Below, piece by piece: positions 54,168 through 62,646 of a stretch of DNA of 64,000 bases. Source of the stretch: Paenibacillus borealis (GTDB lineage: Bacteria; Bacillota; Bacilli; Paenibacillales; Paenibacillaceae); the NCBI RefSeq assembly GCF_000758665.1, contig NZ_CP009285.1, forward strand, positions 1,240,001 to 1,304,000, given 5' to 3'. Position numbers and translations under genes: made by a program. Below the pieces are notes generated by a model. That model searched no databases, was not told the origin of the DNA, and worked only from the letters and a program-made list of their open reading frames with translations. Each line of letters starts with the position of its first letter. Within the stretch, counting starts at the first letter, position 1.

Positions 54168-54300
54168 GAATTTAAACCCTCCCAGGGGATGAACTGCGGC
54201 AGAAGTCACATAGCCTTATAATGCTCAAGACTACCTTATTTTGTGGGCCTGCGCAATCTAAGATAACACCCGGGGAGCAGGCGGAGCGCAGAACACGGGC

Positions 54301-55086
54301 TTAATAAGCCCCATGCCGGTCAGTCTTCGCCTGCTGTGCATCGGAACACTGAATCAGCTCCGAGACGGTGACGAACCGGAATCCCTGCTTCTCAAGCTCA
54401 GGCAGGATGATCTTCAGCGCTTCCTTCGTTTGCGATTGTCCATGGACATGGTCGTGGAACAGGACGATATCGCCACTCTTGGCATTGCGGATCACCCGGC
54501 TGGAGATGCTCCATACTCCGGGGCGGTTCCAGTCGCGGGTATCCTGATGCCAGGACCAGAGCACCGGCTTCAGGCCCATGTTGTTGGACACATCAATCAT
54601 CGTCTCGTCATACATTCCGCCCGGAGGCCTGAACAGGCTGCTGTGCTTGCCGGATACTTTGACAATCTCCTTCTCCGCCAGCTCCAGCTCTTCCTGAATC
54701 TGCTGCCCGGAGACCGGAGTTTTGAAGTAGACGTGGTTATAGGTATGGTTAGCAAGCTCATGGCCTTCATTAATGACGCGTCTGGCTACTTCGGGATAAG
54801 CGGCGATCCGTTTGCCAATTGCAAAAAATGTGCATTTCGCATTGTATTGATGCAGCACCTCCAGAATACCATCCGTCTCGATGGGGTCCGGGCCGTCGTC
54901 GAAGGTGAGTGCTATAAGCTTTTGGCTGGTCTGCACCTCCCAGATCATGTCGCCCCGTTCCTCATAATAATAGCGGTTCTTGACCCTGTTCGGGCTGCCG
55001 AGCGCAAGGTCTGACGAGCCGTGCATAAGCGCGAGCGCTGTAAGGGCCGCGGCAGTGATTCGGATTCCTCTATTCATGCGTCTCAA
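54301..55086 (-). CDS. Secreted polysaccharide deacetylase (NodB/PdaB-like)
   Basis: 261 residues. Signal peptide to about residue 30, then the NodB domain with all its motifs: LTFDDGPDP (metal Asp pair), ANHTYNHVYF (metal His pair), RPPGGMYDE and the later LWSWHQDTRDW and VLFHDHVHG. Such enzymes remove acetyl groups from peptidoglycan or chitin-like oligomers, often in the spore cortex. TTG start at 55086 fits GGAG 6 bases upstream better than the internal ATG at 55077. Possible link to exopolysaccharide deacetylation is not supported by position. Confidence 0.9.
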   Translation of the reverse strand: MRRMNRGIRITAAALTALALMHGSSDLALGSPNRVKNRYYYEERGDMIWEVQTSQKLIALTFDDGPDPIETDGILEVLHQYNAKCTFFAIGKRIAAYPEVARRVINEGHELANHTYNHVYFKTPVSGQQIQEELELAEKEIVKVSGKHSSLFRPPGGMYDETMIDVSNNMGLKPVLWSWHQDTRDWNRPGVWSISSRVIRNAKSGDIVLFHDHVHGQSQTKEALKIILPELEKQGFRFVTVSELIQCSDAQQAKTDRHGAY

Positions 55087-55275
55087 GTTTCACTCCACAC
55101 CCTGTGTTTTTATAAGCCAGTCTTGCACTGCTTGAGCCTTAGAATGCTCCATCTGTCCTATGAAATATGCATTTGAGCCCGGATGCCCGGCGATTTGTAT
55201 TTTAGAGTGAAAGTTCTGCCGGAAATGACTTATAATGAAGTACTAAATACAGATCAAGGAATAGGGGCAGCGGAG

Positions 55276-56685
55276 ATGACACTAATTGAGAAAAGAGAGC
55301 ATAGGCAATATCCGGAAATTACCCGGCTGGAAACATCCAGAGCCGCATATGAACGCGATTATTCGCGTCTGATCCATTCGCCGACCTTCCGCCGGCTGCA
55401 GGGCAAATCACAGGTATTCGGTGCAGGCACCGGCGATTATTACCGCACGCGGCTGACCCACTCGCTGGAGGTGGCGCAGATTGCCCGCGAGGCTGCCAAA
55501 AGTCTGCTGCGTTCTTACCCTGAAGTAGAGACGGGGGCGGCTGGAAATCCGGGATTGGTCATCGATCCGGAGGTCGTGGAATGTGCGGCCATTGCGCATG
55601 ATTTCGGCCATCCGCCGTTTGGACATAAAGGGGAAGAAGTGCTGGACAGTCTGCTGGAGGGACTGATTGCTAAGAAGACAGCGGAAGCCGCTGCGAAATC
55701 CGGGGCCGGTCCGGTACAGAAACAGACGATTCACGAGAGCATGAAGCGTAAATATGAACATTTTGAAGGCAATGCCCATAACTTCCGCCTGATCATGTTT
55801 CTGGAGAAACGGGAGAATATCGATGGATTGAACCTCTCCGATGCGGTGCTGCTGGGCATTAACAAATATCCGTTCCCGGGTACTGTGCTGAAGAAGGGCA
55901 TGTACCTGCATGAATGGGAGTATATCAACGAGATCCGCACCCAGTGGGGAGTTCCGGCAGGCAAAAAGACACTGGAAGCACAGCTTATGGACCTATGCGA
56001 TGACATTGCCTATTCGGCCCATGATCTCGAAGACGGCATTAAGGCCGGCAAGATAGAGGTGCACGAGCATTTCATGCATGACGAATACATCCAGCGGCTG
56101 ATTGTAGAGAAGATCACTACGCTGGAGGATGCCTTCTGGTCAGGCTGGCAAGCGGAGGCGATCGGCGCCAAGGTTGAGGAAGTGCTTAGCTCGTTCCTTC
56201 GGGTATGGATGGAGAAAATGCCAACCTGTGAGAATGACTATTCCCGCACGCGCCGTGAAGTTAAAGCTTATTGGGTCAGTACTTTTGTCGCCAGTCTCGG
56301 CGTTATTGAGGACGGGGACTGGAAGAAGGTCACCTTCATCAAGGAAGGCCAGGAAGACGAGGACATGCTCCGGACGGTCAGTGTGCTCAAAAGCTTTGCC
56401 TGGGTGACGATGATCCGCGATTTGCGTGTGCAGCGCCTGCAGAAACGGAGCGAATGGATATTGCGCCGGTTGTGGGAGGCCTTCCTGGATCCCGAGACCT
56501 CACGGAGTATTATTCCGACCGATTGGCTGCAGCGGTATGAGAAGGATCAGAAGTCGGCCAGGCCCATCTGGACCTGGGAGCATATGGTGACAGATTATAT
56601 CGCCGGAATGACCGATGCTTTTGCCGAGAAAATCTACAATGAGCTGTACGGGCTGAAGGTTGGCTCGATTTACGATTTGGACTAG
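55276..56685 (+). CDS. dgt: dGTP triphosphohydrolase, HD domain
   Basis: 469 residues. Hydrolyses dGTP (or dNTPs) to the nucleoside and triphosphate. The HD metal-site residues are in order: RLTHSLEVAQIAREAAK, IAHDFGHPPFGHKGEE, then DLCDDIAYSAHDLEDG. The N-terminal YSRLIHSPTFRRLQGKSQVF is the family signature. ATG 55276 preferred, with GCGGAG upstream; a 93-base extension has poor coding character. Single gene followed by a terminator; no phage-defence neighbours, so a housekeeping nucleotide-pool role is most likely. Confidence 0.92.
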   Translation: MTLIEKREHRQYPEITRLETSRAAYERDYSRLIHSPTFRRLQGKSQVFGAGTGDYYRTRLTHSLEVAQIAREAAKSLLRSYPEVETGAAGNPGLVIDPEVVECAAIAHDFGHPPFGHKGEEVLDSLLEGLIAKKTAEAAAKSGAGPVQKQTIHESMKRKYEHFEGNAHNFRLIMFLEKRENIDGLNLSDAVLLGINKYPFPGTVLKKGMYLHEWEYINEIRTQWGVPAGKKTLEAQLMDLCDDIAYSAHDLEDGIKAGKIEVHEHFMHDEYIQRLIVEKITTLEDAFWSGWQAEAIGAKVEEVLSSFLRVWMEKMPTCENDYSRTRREVKAYWVSTFVASLGVIEDGDWKKVTFIKEGQEDEDMLRTVSVLKSFAWVTMIRDLRVQRLQKRSEWILRRLWEAFLDPETSRSIIPTDWLQRYEKDQKSARPIWTWEHMVTDYIAGMTDAFAEKIYNELYGLKVGSIYDLD

Positions 56686-56705
56686 GACATACTGCTGCGT
56701 TTATA

Positions 56706-56746
56706 GTACCTGTCAGCCGGTTTGGCTGGCGGGTATTTCTTTATAT
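56706..56746 (+). terminator. Terminator after dgt
   Basis: GTACCTGTCAGCC pairs with GGCTGGCGGGTA and is followed by TTTCTTTA. Confidence 0.8.
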
Positions 56747-56892
56747 TATCTGGATATACATATAAAATTTTTTAGACATTTTGCCGAAATAGTACTAGCA
56801 ACCTATTTTTTTTTGGTTTTTTATGAAAATGAAATGTAATAGTATGGAATTCCGGTTATGTTTTCGGAAAAAGTTGGAGGAGGCGCACGTAT

Positions 56893-58677
56893 ATGGGCAA
56901 GGGTCAACAACTGAGAAATGCAGTTAAAAAATGGGTGAGTGGAGCAAGGAAGGTGCGCCAAACCGCTCTAGCTAAAGGAAGTAAAAGTATTGGGTTCAAG
57001 ATTGCGTCCGGTTATGCGGCTTTGGCTGTACTGGTTCTGGTTACCGGCGGGGTCTCGCTCTATCAAATGAACGGTATGCAGAAGAACACAGGCAATATTA
57101 TTAATCAGAGCATTCCCGCACTGGATAAAATCCACAATGTAAATTACCTGACAGAGCATGTTATGGCGATTAGCATGCAGCATATTCTGAGCACGGATAG
57201 CGCGGAGAAAAGCACACTTGCGGAAGAGCGGGCCAAATTCATCCGCAAAGTGTCAGATACATTGAAGGAATATAAGCTCACCCTGCGCGGAGAGCAGGAG
57301 CTGGGGCAATTACAGTCGCTCGTCGGGAAGTGGGGTGAGTTCCTGACCGTCAACAATCAGGCGATCCTGCTCAGCAGCTCGAATGACGAGGAATTAGCAC
57401 TGGAGGTATCCCACAAGGGGATCGCGGCGTTTAATTCCATGCAGGTTGATCTGGACGCGCTTGTTGCGCACACTCAGGATGAAGCAGCGAGTGAGGGCAA
57501 GGTTTCCCAGAAAATTTTTCACACTTCCCTGACATTAAGTATTGTAACTGTACTGATTGTCCTGGTAGTCATCGGTATGATTAACATGGTGATCCGTAAG
57601 ACCATGATCAATCCGCTCAAAAAGGTAACGGCGCACCTGCAGCGGATTTCCGGCGGTGATCTGACCGCTGAAGATACCCTGATCGGCAACAGGGATGAAA
57701 TCGGCCAGCTTGCCAAAACCGTAAACGAAACCAACCGCACCCTGCTGGAAATGGTGAACCGGATCAGAAATGTCTCCGAGGTGATTTCGGAACAGGGCGA
57801 TGAGCTGATGCATACGATTTCCGATACCAAGGAAGGCAGCAGCCAGATTGCCTTGACGATGGAAGAGCTGGCCAAAGCCTCCGGAAGCCAGGCTGAAGCA
57901 GCGGTAGATGCTTCCAAGGCGGTGGAGGAGTTAAACGCTTTAATTGAGAATTTTGCCGGCAGGGGAACGGATCTCTCGCTTCATTCGGAGCAGGTGCGGC
58001 AGAAGGGTGAGAAGGGCAGAGCACTCATGGAGAGCTCGGTAGCTCAAATGAACCAGATTGCGGATGCTGTATCGCAGTCCATGGAGACGGTGGAGGAGCT
58101 GAACCGCAAGAATGAGGGCATCTTCCGGCTTGTGGGCTCTATCCGCAGCATCTCCGAGCAGACACATCTGCTGGCGATTAATGCGGCCATCGAAGCGGCA
58201 AGAGCCGGTGACAGCGGCCGGGGCTTTGCGGTAGTGGCACAGGAGGTGCGCAAGCTGTCGGAGGATGTGCAGCGGACGGTAGCAGAGATTACGGGAATTA
58301 CACAAGGAATACAGCATGACTCCAAAGCTATGGTTGAGCAGTTGCGCGGCGGAGTGGCGAAGACGGAAGAGGGCAGCCGGCAGATTGTCGAGACGGGCGA
58401 AGCCCTGGCCGAAATCAACGGCTCAGTGGGGGTAATGGCGCTCACAGTTGAAGACATGGGCAAGGATCTGGAGCAGATGACCGGAGCCAGTGAAACCATG
58501 AATGAGTTCAGTCAGCATATCTCGGCACTTGCCCAGCAATCTGCGGCCGGTGTAGAAGAGACTTCCGCTTCCGCTCATGAGCAGCTCAGCGCCACCACCG
58601 AAGTGGCCAACGGCATTGAGCATCTGAAGCTGCTGCTGACTGAGCTTAAGGAGTCTGTTACTCGCTTTCAAGTGTGA
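56893..58677 (+). CDS. Methyl-accepting chemotaxis protein
   Basis: 594 residues. TM1 about 38-58, an extracytoplasmic four-helix-bundle-type sensor (about 59-205, no Cache features), TM2 about 208-232, HAMP (about 233-285) and the methyl-accepting domain with the conserved hairpin tip region around [32 protein letters not shown]. Ligand unknown. GGAGG precedes ATG 56893. Monocistronic. No c-di-GMP aptamer found in its leader. Confidence 0.92.
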   Translation: MGKGQQLRNAVKKWVSGARKVRQTALAKGSKSIGFKIASGYAALAVLVLVTGGVSLYQMNGMQKNTGNIINQSIPALDKIHNVNYLTEHVMAISMQHILSTDSAEKSTLAEERAKFIRKVSDTLKEYKLTLRGEQELGQLQSLVGKWGEFLTVNNQAILLSSSNDEELALEVSHKGIAAFNSMQVDLDALVAHTQDEAASEGKVSQKIFHTSLTLSIVTVLIVLVVIGMINMVIRKTMINPLKKVTAHLQRISGGDLTAEDTLIGNRDEIGQLAKTVNETNRTLLEMVNRIRNVSEVISEQGDELMHTISDTKEGSSQIALTMEELAKASGSQAEAAVDASKAVEELNALIENFAGRGTDLSLHSEQVRQKGEKGRALMESSVAQMNQIADAVSQSMETVEELNRKNEGIFRLVGSIRSISEQTHLLAINAAIEAARAGDSGRGFAVVAQEVRKLSEDVQRTVAEITGITQGIQHDSKAMVEQLRGGVAKTEEGSRQIVETGEALAEINGSVGVMALTVEDMGKDLEQMTGASETMNEFSQHISALAQQSAAGVEETSASAHEQLSATTEVANGIEHLKLLLTELKESVTRFQV

Positions 58678-58739
58678 GGGGGCTATATAAGCTGAATTAA
58701 AGATATTCACTCAAAGCACAGGCGTCACTACGGTGTATA

Positions 58740-58844
58740 TTTGGACTTCCGGCCGCTGTTAGGTTTGGATTTCCTGATTTAAACTGCTGTTCGCAGTAGA
58801 AATCCAAACCTAAAGGCGGACGCTACCGCTCCTACAGTTCCAAA
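58740..58844 (-). repeat. Structured intergenic repeat, copy C
   Basis: Same element as at 9236-9340 and 15846-15989 but on the minus strand. Outer stem TTTGGA/TCCAAA (58740-58745, 58839-58844), long stem TAGGTTTGGATTTC/GAAATCCAAACCTA (58760-58773, 58799-58812), apical ACTGC/GCAGT (58783-58787, 58793-58797) and, at its 5' end on the minus strand, GGAGC-GGTA-GCgTCC. Both the long and apical stems differ from copies A and B with pairing kept. Confidence 0.85.
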
Positions 58845-58915
58845 ATCCCCCTCCAATCCTTCGCTTTTTTTGTTGCTTTCCTTAATTCTTCTTATATAGT
58901 GAGATGGGAATATAC

Positions 58916-58951
58916 AAACAGCCTCTGCTTAGGTTAGCAGAGGCTGTTTCT
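58916..58951. terminator. Terminator-type hairpin downstream of the MCP gene
   Basis: AAACAGCCTCTGCT pairs perfectly with AGCAGAGGCTGTTT over a six-base loop. It lies 240 bases after the MCP gene, beyond repeat copy C. Confidence 0.75.
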
Positions 58952-59096
58952 GTCTGGGCATACAACTGTAGTGAAGCGGGGGAGGTAAAGCTATATTACT
59001 TTATAGCTTGAACTGGTGATTTTTCGGATTAGACCGAGGCTCCTAGCTCGAACTACATGCTGTTGATGACGAGTTCCGCGTTGCCTTAGTACTAAC

Positions 59097-59591
59097 TAAC
59101 TGTATTTTGTGCAACTAAAGCGATCGGTTATTGCGCTGTGAAGGTTTTAATTGCATTCTCTACAGTTAAAATCCCCATACTCCGGGAAAAAAGACGTACC
59201 GCTAATTTTAGTTGTACAGAATACAGTTAACCGGGCAAATCCGTTTTTTCGCCGTTTTTTAACTGCAGGAAATACAATTAAAGTAACTGCAATGCACTCC
59301 GTATAGCTAGTTATTCTCAATAGACTTGTCCGCGCAGAAGTCTTGCCGGTACAGGGTTCTACGGAATAGGTTATTTTCAAGTTCAACTATAGTTGAACTT
59401 CCTGATAGTTGAAATCCTGCAGAAAATACAACATTTTGCTCAAGATATCGACGTTAACCGAAAATTGTTGTATAAAAGGCATCATTTCGCCTCCATCCGG
59501 CAGATTATCGAGAGAATTATTGTATTTCCTACAACAATTCTCCAGATAACCCTGTTATCTAACATCCAATGTTGTAATACGTACAACATTT
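59097..59591. repeat. Cluster of degenerate ~24-bp palindromic repeats
   Basis: Related imperfect palindromes occur at 59097-59119, 59147-59171, 59206-59230 (inverted) and 59259-59282, of the form TTAAYTG-n7-TACARYTAAA. Further members, sharing CTGCAGRAAATACAA or GTTGTA/TACAAC cores, are at 59406-59433, 59464-59475, 59517-59540 and 59567-59591. A perfect 22-bp palindrome, AAGTTCAACTATAGTTGAAC plus TT, is at 59379-59400. Spacing is about 50-60 bases. Unit sequences are too degenerate for CRISPR. Confidence 0.75.
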
Positions 59592-59613
59592 AGCGGAAGG
59601 AGGTACCTTTAAA

Positions 59614-59717
59614 CCGCAAGTCCGCAAGTCCGCAAGTCCGCAAGTCCGCAAGTCCGCAAGCCCGCAAGTCCGCAAGTCCGCAAGTCCGCAAGTCCGCAAG
59701 TCCGCAAGTCCGCAAGT
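59614..59717. repeat. 8-bp tandem repeat, 13 units
   Basis: CCGCAAGT is repeated 13 times without interruption; the sixth unit ends in C. It lies just past the 3' end of the dehydrogenase gene, so it is probably a slippage-prone non-coding tract. Confidence 0.95.
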
Positions 59718-59777
59718 CCCCCCAGACCGCCAGCCCAAGTAGCAGCCCGCTAAGCCCGCCAGCCTAAGCGGCAGAGG

Positions 59778-60734
59778 TTAATATTGGCGGCTGTAATCGA
59801 CCAGATTGAGTGAAGGCGATCCGGACTCCAGGTAAGCCTTCATATTCCGGGTGAATATATCAACGATCCGGTCGGCGTAACGGTCGGTAGCGCCGGCGCA
59901 GTGAGGGGTCATGATGACCTGTTCCATTCCCCATAGAGGGTGATCCTCCGGCAGCGGCTCAGTCTCGAACACATCAAGTCCGGCGCCGGCAAGCTGTCCG
60001 CTGTTCAGCGCAGAGATCAGATCGTCCGTATTAGTGGTCGCGCCGCGGCCAATATTAATATAATAGGCCCCTTGCTTGGCAGCGGAGAAGATGTCTGCAT
60101 CGAAGAGTCCCTGCGTTTCGTCGGTAATCGGCAAAGTGTTGATAATAAAGTCGGCTTCACTTACGGAATCCTTCAGCTGGCCGGTCGTGAAGACCTTATC
60201 GAAGCCTTGGGCCGCCCGGCCGGAACGGCTTACGCCGATAGTCTTCATGCGGAAAGCCTTGGCAATTCTGGCAGTTTCGCTGCCGATGGAGCCGGTTCCG
60301 GCAATCACTGCCGTCTTGCCGGTCAGTTCACTCTCTTGTCCATCCGAATGCCAGCGGCGGTTCTGCTGGTTGCGGATAGCGGTATGCATGTTCCGGGTGA
60401 ACATCAGCATGAAGCTGAAGATCACGGCCGTAATCGGTTCGGCATGAACGCCGCTGGCATTCGTCAGCAGAATTCCGCGTTCTTTCATGGCTTCCAGCGG
60501 AAGTTTCTCCACACCGGCAGACCAGGCCTGGACCCAGCGCAGCGGTGAATCCTGCCGCAGAAGTGTATCACTGACGCCTTTTCCCCAGCCGATGATGATT
60601 TCCGCACCGGAGAGCAGCTCAAGATCCGGATTCCTGGAGTCTCCAAGGGTAAGGGTATAACCTGGTGCAGCGGCGCGGATCAGTTCCTGCTGCCCGGATG
60701 ATAAGTGCTGCATACAAACGATGGATTTAGTCAT
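59778..60734 (-). CDS. D-2-hydroxyacid dehydrogenase
   Basis: 318 residues, NAD(P)-dependent 2-hydroxyacid dehydrogenase (2-oxoacid reduction). The Rossmann motif is AVIAGTGSIGSETARIA; the catalytic set is Arg in INIGRGATTNTDDLI, Glu in LDVFETEPLPEDHPLW and His in MTPHCAGATDRY. The N-terminal part is of the GhrA/D-isomer type (GWGKGVSDTLLRQ, WVQAWSAGVEKLP). Substrate not determinable; glyoxylate/hydroxypyruvate or D-lactate-like acids are typical. AGGAGGG precedes the ATG. Single gene, divergent from thpR. Confidence 0.9.
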   Translation of the reverse strand: MTKSIVCMQHLSSGQQELIRAAAPGYTLTLGDSRNPDLELLSGAEIIIGWGKGVSDTLLRQDSPLRWVQAWSAGVEKLPLEAMKERGILLTNASGVHAEPITAVIFSFMLMFTRNMHTAIRNQQNRRWHSDGQESELTGKTAVIAGTGSIGSETARIAKAFRMKTIGVSRSGRAAQGFDKVFTTGQLKDSVSEADFIINTLPITDETQGLFDADIFSAAKQGAYYINIGRGATTNTDDLISALNSGQLAGAGLDVFETEPLPEDHPLWGMEQVIMTPHCAGATDRYADRIVDIFTRNMKAYLESGSPSLNLVDYSRQY

Positions 60735-60825
60735 GTTGGTTCCCTCCTATTCTACATTTCAGTAGAGAAATAGACGATAAGTATAGAATAAGCATAACAA
60801 ATCTGCCTGGAAAGGTGAAATTAGA

Positions 60826-61437
60826 ATGGAACATAAGGAGCCAGAGCAAGAATTCGAGCGCTTATTTATCGCGATACCCTTGCCGGAAGCACTGCGCAAT
60901 TATCTCAAAAATGAGTCTGCCCAAGTGTCCTCCGGAGTGAAATTTGCCAGATGGACACATTTTCAAGATTTCCATATTACGCTGCAATTTCTTGGCGACA
61001 CTCCGAAGGAGGATATCCCGGCCCTGTACGAGGCGCTCCGGAAAGTATCCTCATCCAGCAAAGGCTTTCAATTGAGGCTCGGAGAATGGGGCACATTCGG
61101 CCTCCCGGACTCGCCAAGGGTGCTCTGGGCCGGGGTTTCCGGAGAGCTCGAGCCGCTCAGGGAGCTGCAGAAAAAGGTGGTTTCAGCGACAGCTCCGTTA
61201 GGGTTCACGGCGGAAACGCGAACGTATAATCCCCATTTGACAGTGGCCCGCAAATACCGCGAGGAGCAGCCGTTTACGCTGGAGCGGCTGGAAAATTTAC
61301 GGGTAAAGGGACGCCCTGCAAGCAATTTACTTCCAGACTTAGGCTGGACGGTGGATGCTTTTGTGGTGTATGCTACCAGGATGCATGCCATTCCTATGTA
61401 TGAAATGACCGAAAAATTTACATTTTTCTCAACATAA
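60826..61437 (+). CDS. thpR: RNA 2',3'-cyclic phosphodiesterase (2H/LigT family)
   Basis: 203 residues. The two catalytic HxTx motifs are FHITLQFLGD (about residue 47) and PHLTVARK (about 135), and the spacing is normal. RLFIAIPLPEAL at the N-terminus is typical of ThpR. It opens 2',3'-cyclic phosphates on RNA and may act in RNA repair or turnover. AAAGGTGA precedes ATG 60826. The SleB-type gene follows 76 bases downstream on the same strand, with its own strong ribosome site. Confidence 0.92.
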   Translation: MEHKEPEQEFERLFIAIPLPEALRNYLKNESAQVSSGVKFARWTHFQDFHITLQFLGDTPKEDIPALYEALRKVSSSSKGFQLRLGEWGTFGLPDSPRVLWAGVSGELEPLRELQKKVVSATAPLGFTAETRTYNPHLTVARKYREEQPFTLERLENLRVKGRPASNLLPDLGWTVDAFVVYATRMHAIPMYEMTEKFTFFST

Positions 61438-61513
61438 ATCGACAAGAAAGTTTTCAAAGCTTCCATTTTCGGTTACATACAATAGGAGTGTGCCGTAAAA
61501 TAGGAGGTCAATA

Positions 61514-62416
61514 ATGTTAATTTTTAAACAGAGCCGCTGTATTGCGCTGTTGGTTAGTGTAATCCTAGTGTCTTTCTCAGCGATAAGTTTGATGAACCCC
61601 GAAGGATCTGCTGCAACCGGGGAGAATGTAATAGAAATGGGTAAACTGAAGTCTGTCAGTCATACAGCCGCGGAAGCCATTGTTCCGGGTACGAAATCAG
61701 CAATCCACAGGACAAGCGCTTCATCCAGCACAATTATACCCATGCTTTACACCACAGCTGCCGAACCGGTCCACACCTGGGCCCGCATGGTAAGCGCCGG
61801 ATGGTTAAGCCCCGAGAAGCTGCAGCGTCAAAATGCTGTGAAGAAGGGCACCGCCGAGCCTAAGGCTAAGGTAACTGTGGTGAAAGCAACGCCGTCAGCG
61901 GCGCAAGCGCTGAAGAAAGCGGCCAAGGGGACAACGAGCGTAAATAAAGTCAAAGCGGCAACTCAGCAACATCCCCCCGCAACATTGTTCTTCTCTCGGA
62001 CCAAGCTACTAAGCCAGGAGCAGCAAGCTGAAGCAACCTGGAGCTACGCCGTATCCGAAGAAGACCTGCTACTGCTGCAGAAGATCGTTATGGCAGAAGC
62101 AGAAGGCGAACCGTACCAGGGCAAAGTGGCAGTTGCCAACGTTGTTCTGAACCGGCTGCGGTCAGCCAATTTTCCCGACACCATTCATGATGTAATCTAT
62201 CAGAAAAGCCAGTTCAGTCCTGTCGCCAACGGCCGCCTAAAGCGTGTGAAGCCCAACGCAGACAGCATTAAGGCTGTTAATGCTGCACTCATGGGAGTTA
62301 AGGAAGTTACGGATGATACGTACTTCTTCTTATCGCTGACGCTCGCGCAGGATCTTACTGTGCATCATTCACGGACACTCCTCAAGACGATCGGCAATCA
62401 TACCTTCTACAAATAA
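61514..62416 (+). CDS. Cell wall hydrolase (SleB/Hydrolase_2 family)
   Basis: 300 residues. Signal peptide to about residue 32; a Lys/Ala-rich linker (about 100-165) and a C-terminal Hydrolase_2 domain (about 195-300) with MAEAEGEPYQGKVAVANVVL, SQFSPVANGRL and DDTYFFLSLT. The Glu in MAEAEGE is the expected catalytic residue. The family holds spore cortex-lytic transglycosylases (SleB, CwlJ); this one has no N-terminal peptidoglycan-binding repeat, so it may act in vegetative wall turnover or germination. TAGGAGG precedes the ATG. Confidence 0.88.
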   Translation: MLIFKQSRCIALLVSVILVSFSAISLMNPEGSAATGENVIEMGKLKSVSHTAAEAIVPGTKSAIHRTSASSSTIIPMLYTTAAEPVHTWARMVSAGWLSPEKLQRQNAVKKGTAEPKAKVTVVKATPSAAQALKKAAKGTTSVNKVKAATQQHPPATLFFSRTKLLSQEQQAEATWSYAVSEEDLLLLQKIVMAEAEGEPYQGKVAVANVVLNRLRSANFPDTIHDVIYQKSQFSPVANGRLKRVKPNADSIKAVNAALMGVKEVTDDTYFFLSLTLAQDLTVHHSRTLLKTIGNHTFYK

Positions 62417-62572
62417 CGAATCATCCGGGTTCCCTGTGAGCCTGATGCGTATTCGGCGCTGCCCGTGGAGACGGACACGGCGAATGTTATTACCGTCCCG
62501 TTTTTGCCTTGTGATCCGAATTCACGCTGGTTGAGCCGGAGAAGGTTATTCCGCTGTATTCTCATATATCCA

Positions 62573-62630
62573 ACGCAAAAGAACCTCCACATCCACGCTT
62601 ACCAGTGGCTGGAGGTTCTTTTGCGTTGTT
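62573..62630. terminator. Large bidirectional terminator hairpin
   Basis: CAACGCAAAAGAACCTCCA pairs perfectly with TGGAGGTTCTTTTGCGTTG over a ~20-base loop, between the convergent hydrolase and glycosyltransferase genes. Confidence 0.85.
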
Positions 62631-62646
62631 GTTCACTGAGGGCCGT

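Larger units (their letters stand above)
58678..59777. other. 1.1-kb non-coding region rich in repeats
   Basis: Holds, in order, structured repeat copy C on the minus strand (58740-58844), a perfect 14-bp terminator-type hairpin (58916-58949), a cluster of degenerate ~24-bp palindromes (59097-59591) and a 13-unit 8-bp repeat (59614-59717). Short open frames at 59147-59386 and 59393-59593 lack ribosome sites and cross palindromes; I do not call them genes. Confidence 0.8.

Noticed and set aside
55276..56685. dGTPase as part of an anti-phage system
   Set aside because: No defence-type neighbours; single gene with a terminator and standard Dgt motifs, so a housekeeping role is simpler.
59147..59386. 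79-codon antisense frame
   Set aside because: Crosses several palindromes, lacks a ribosome site and resembles nothing known.
59097..59720. Possible CRISPR array
   Set aside because: The palindromes are degenerate and differ in length, and the 8-bp tract has no spacers. No cas genes are present.
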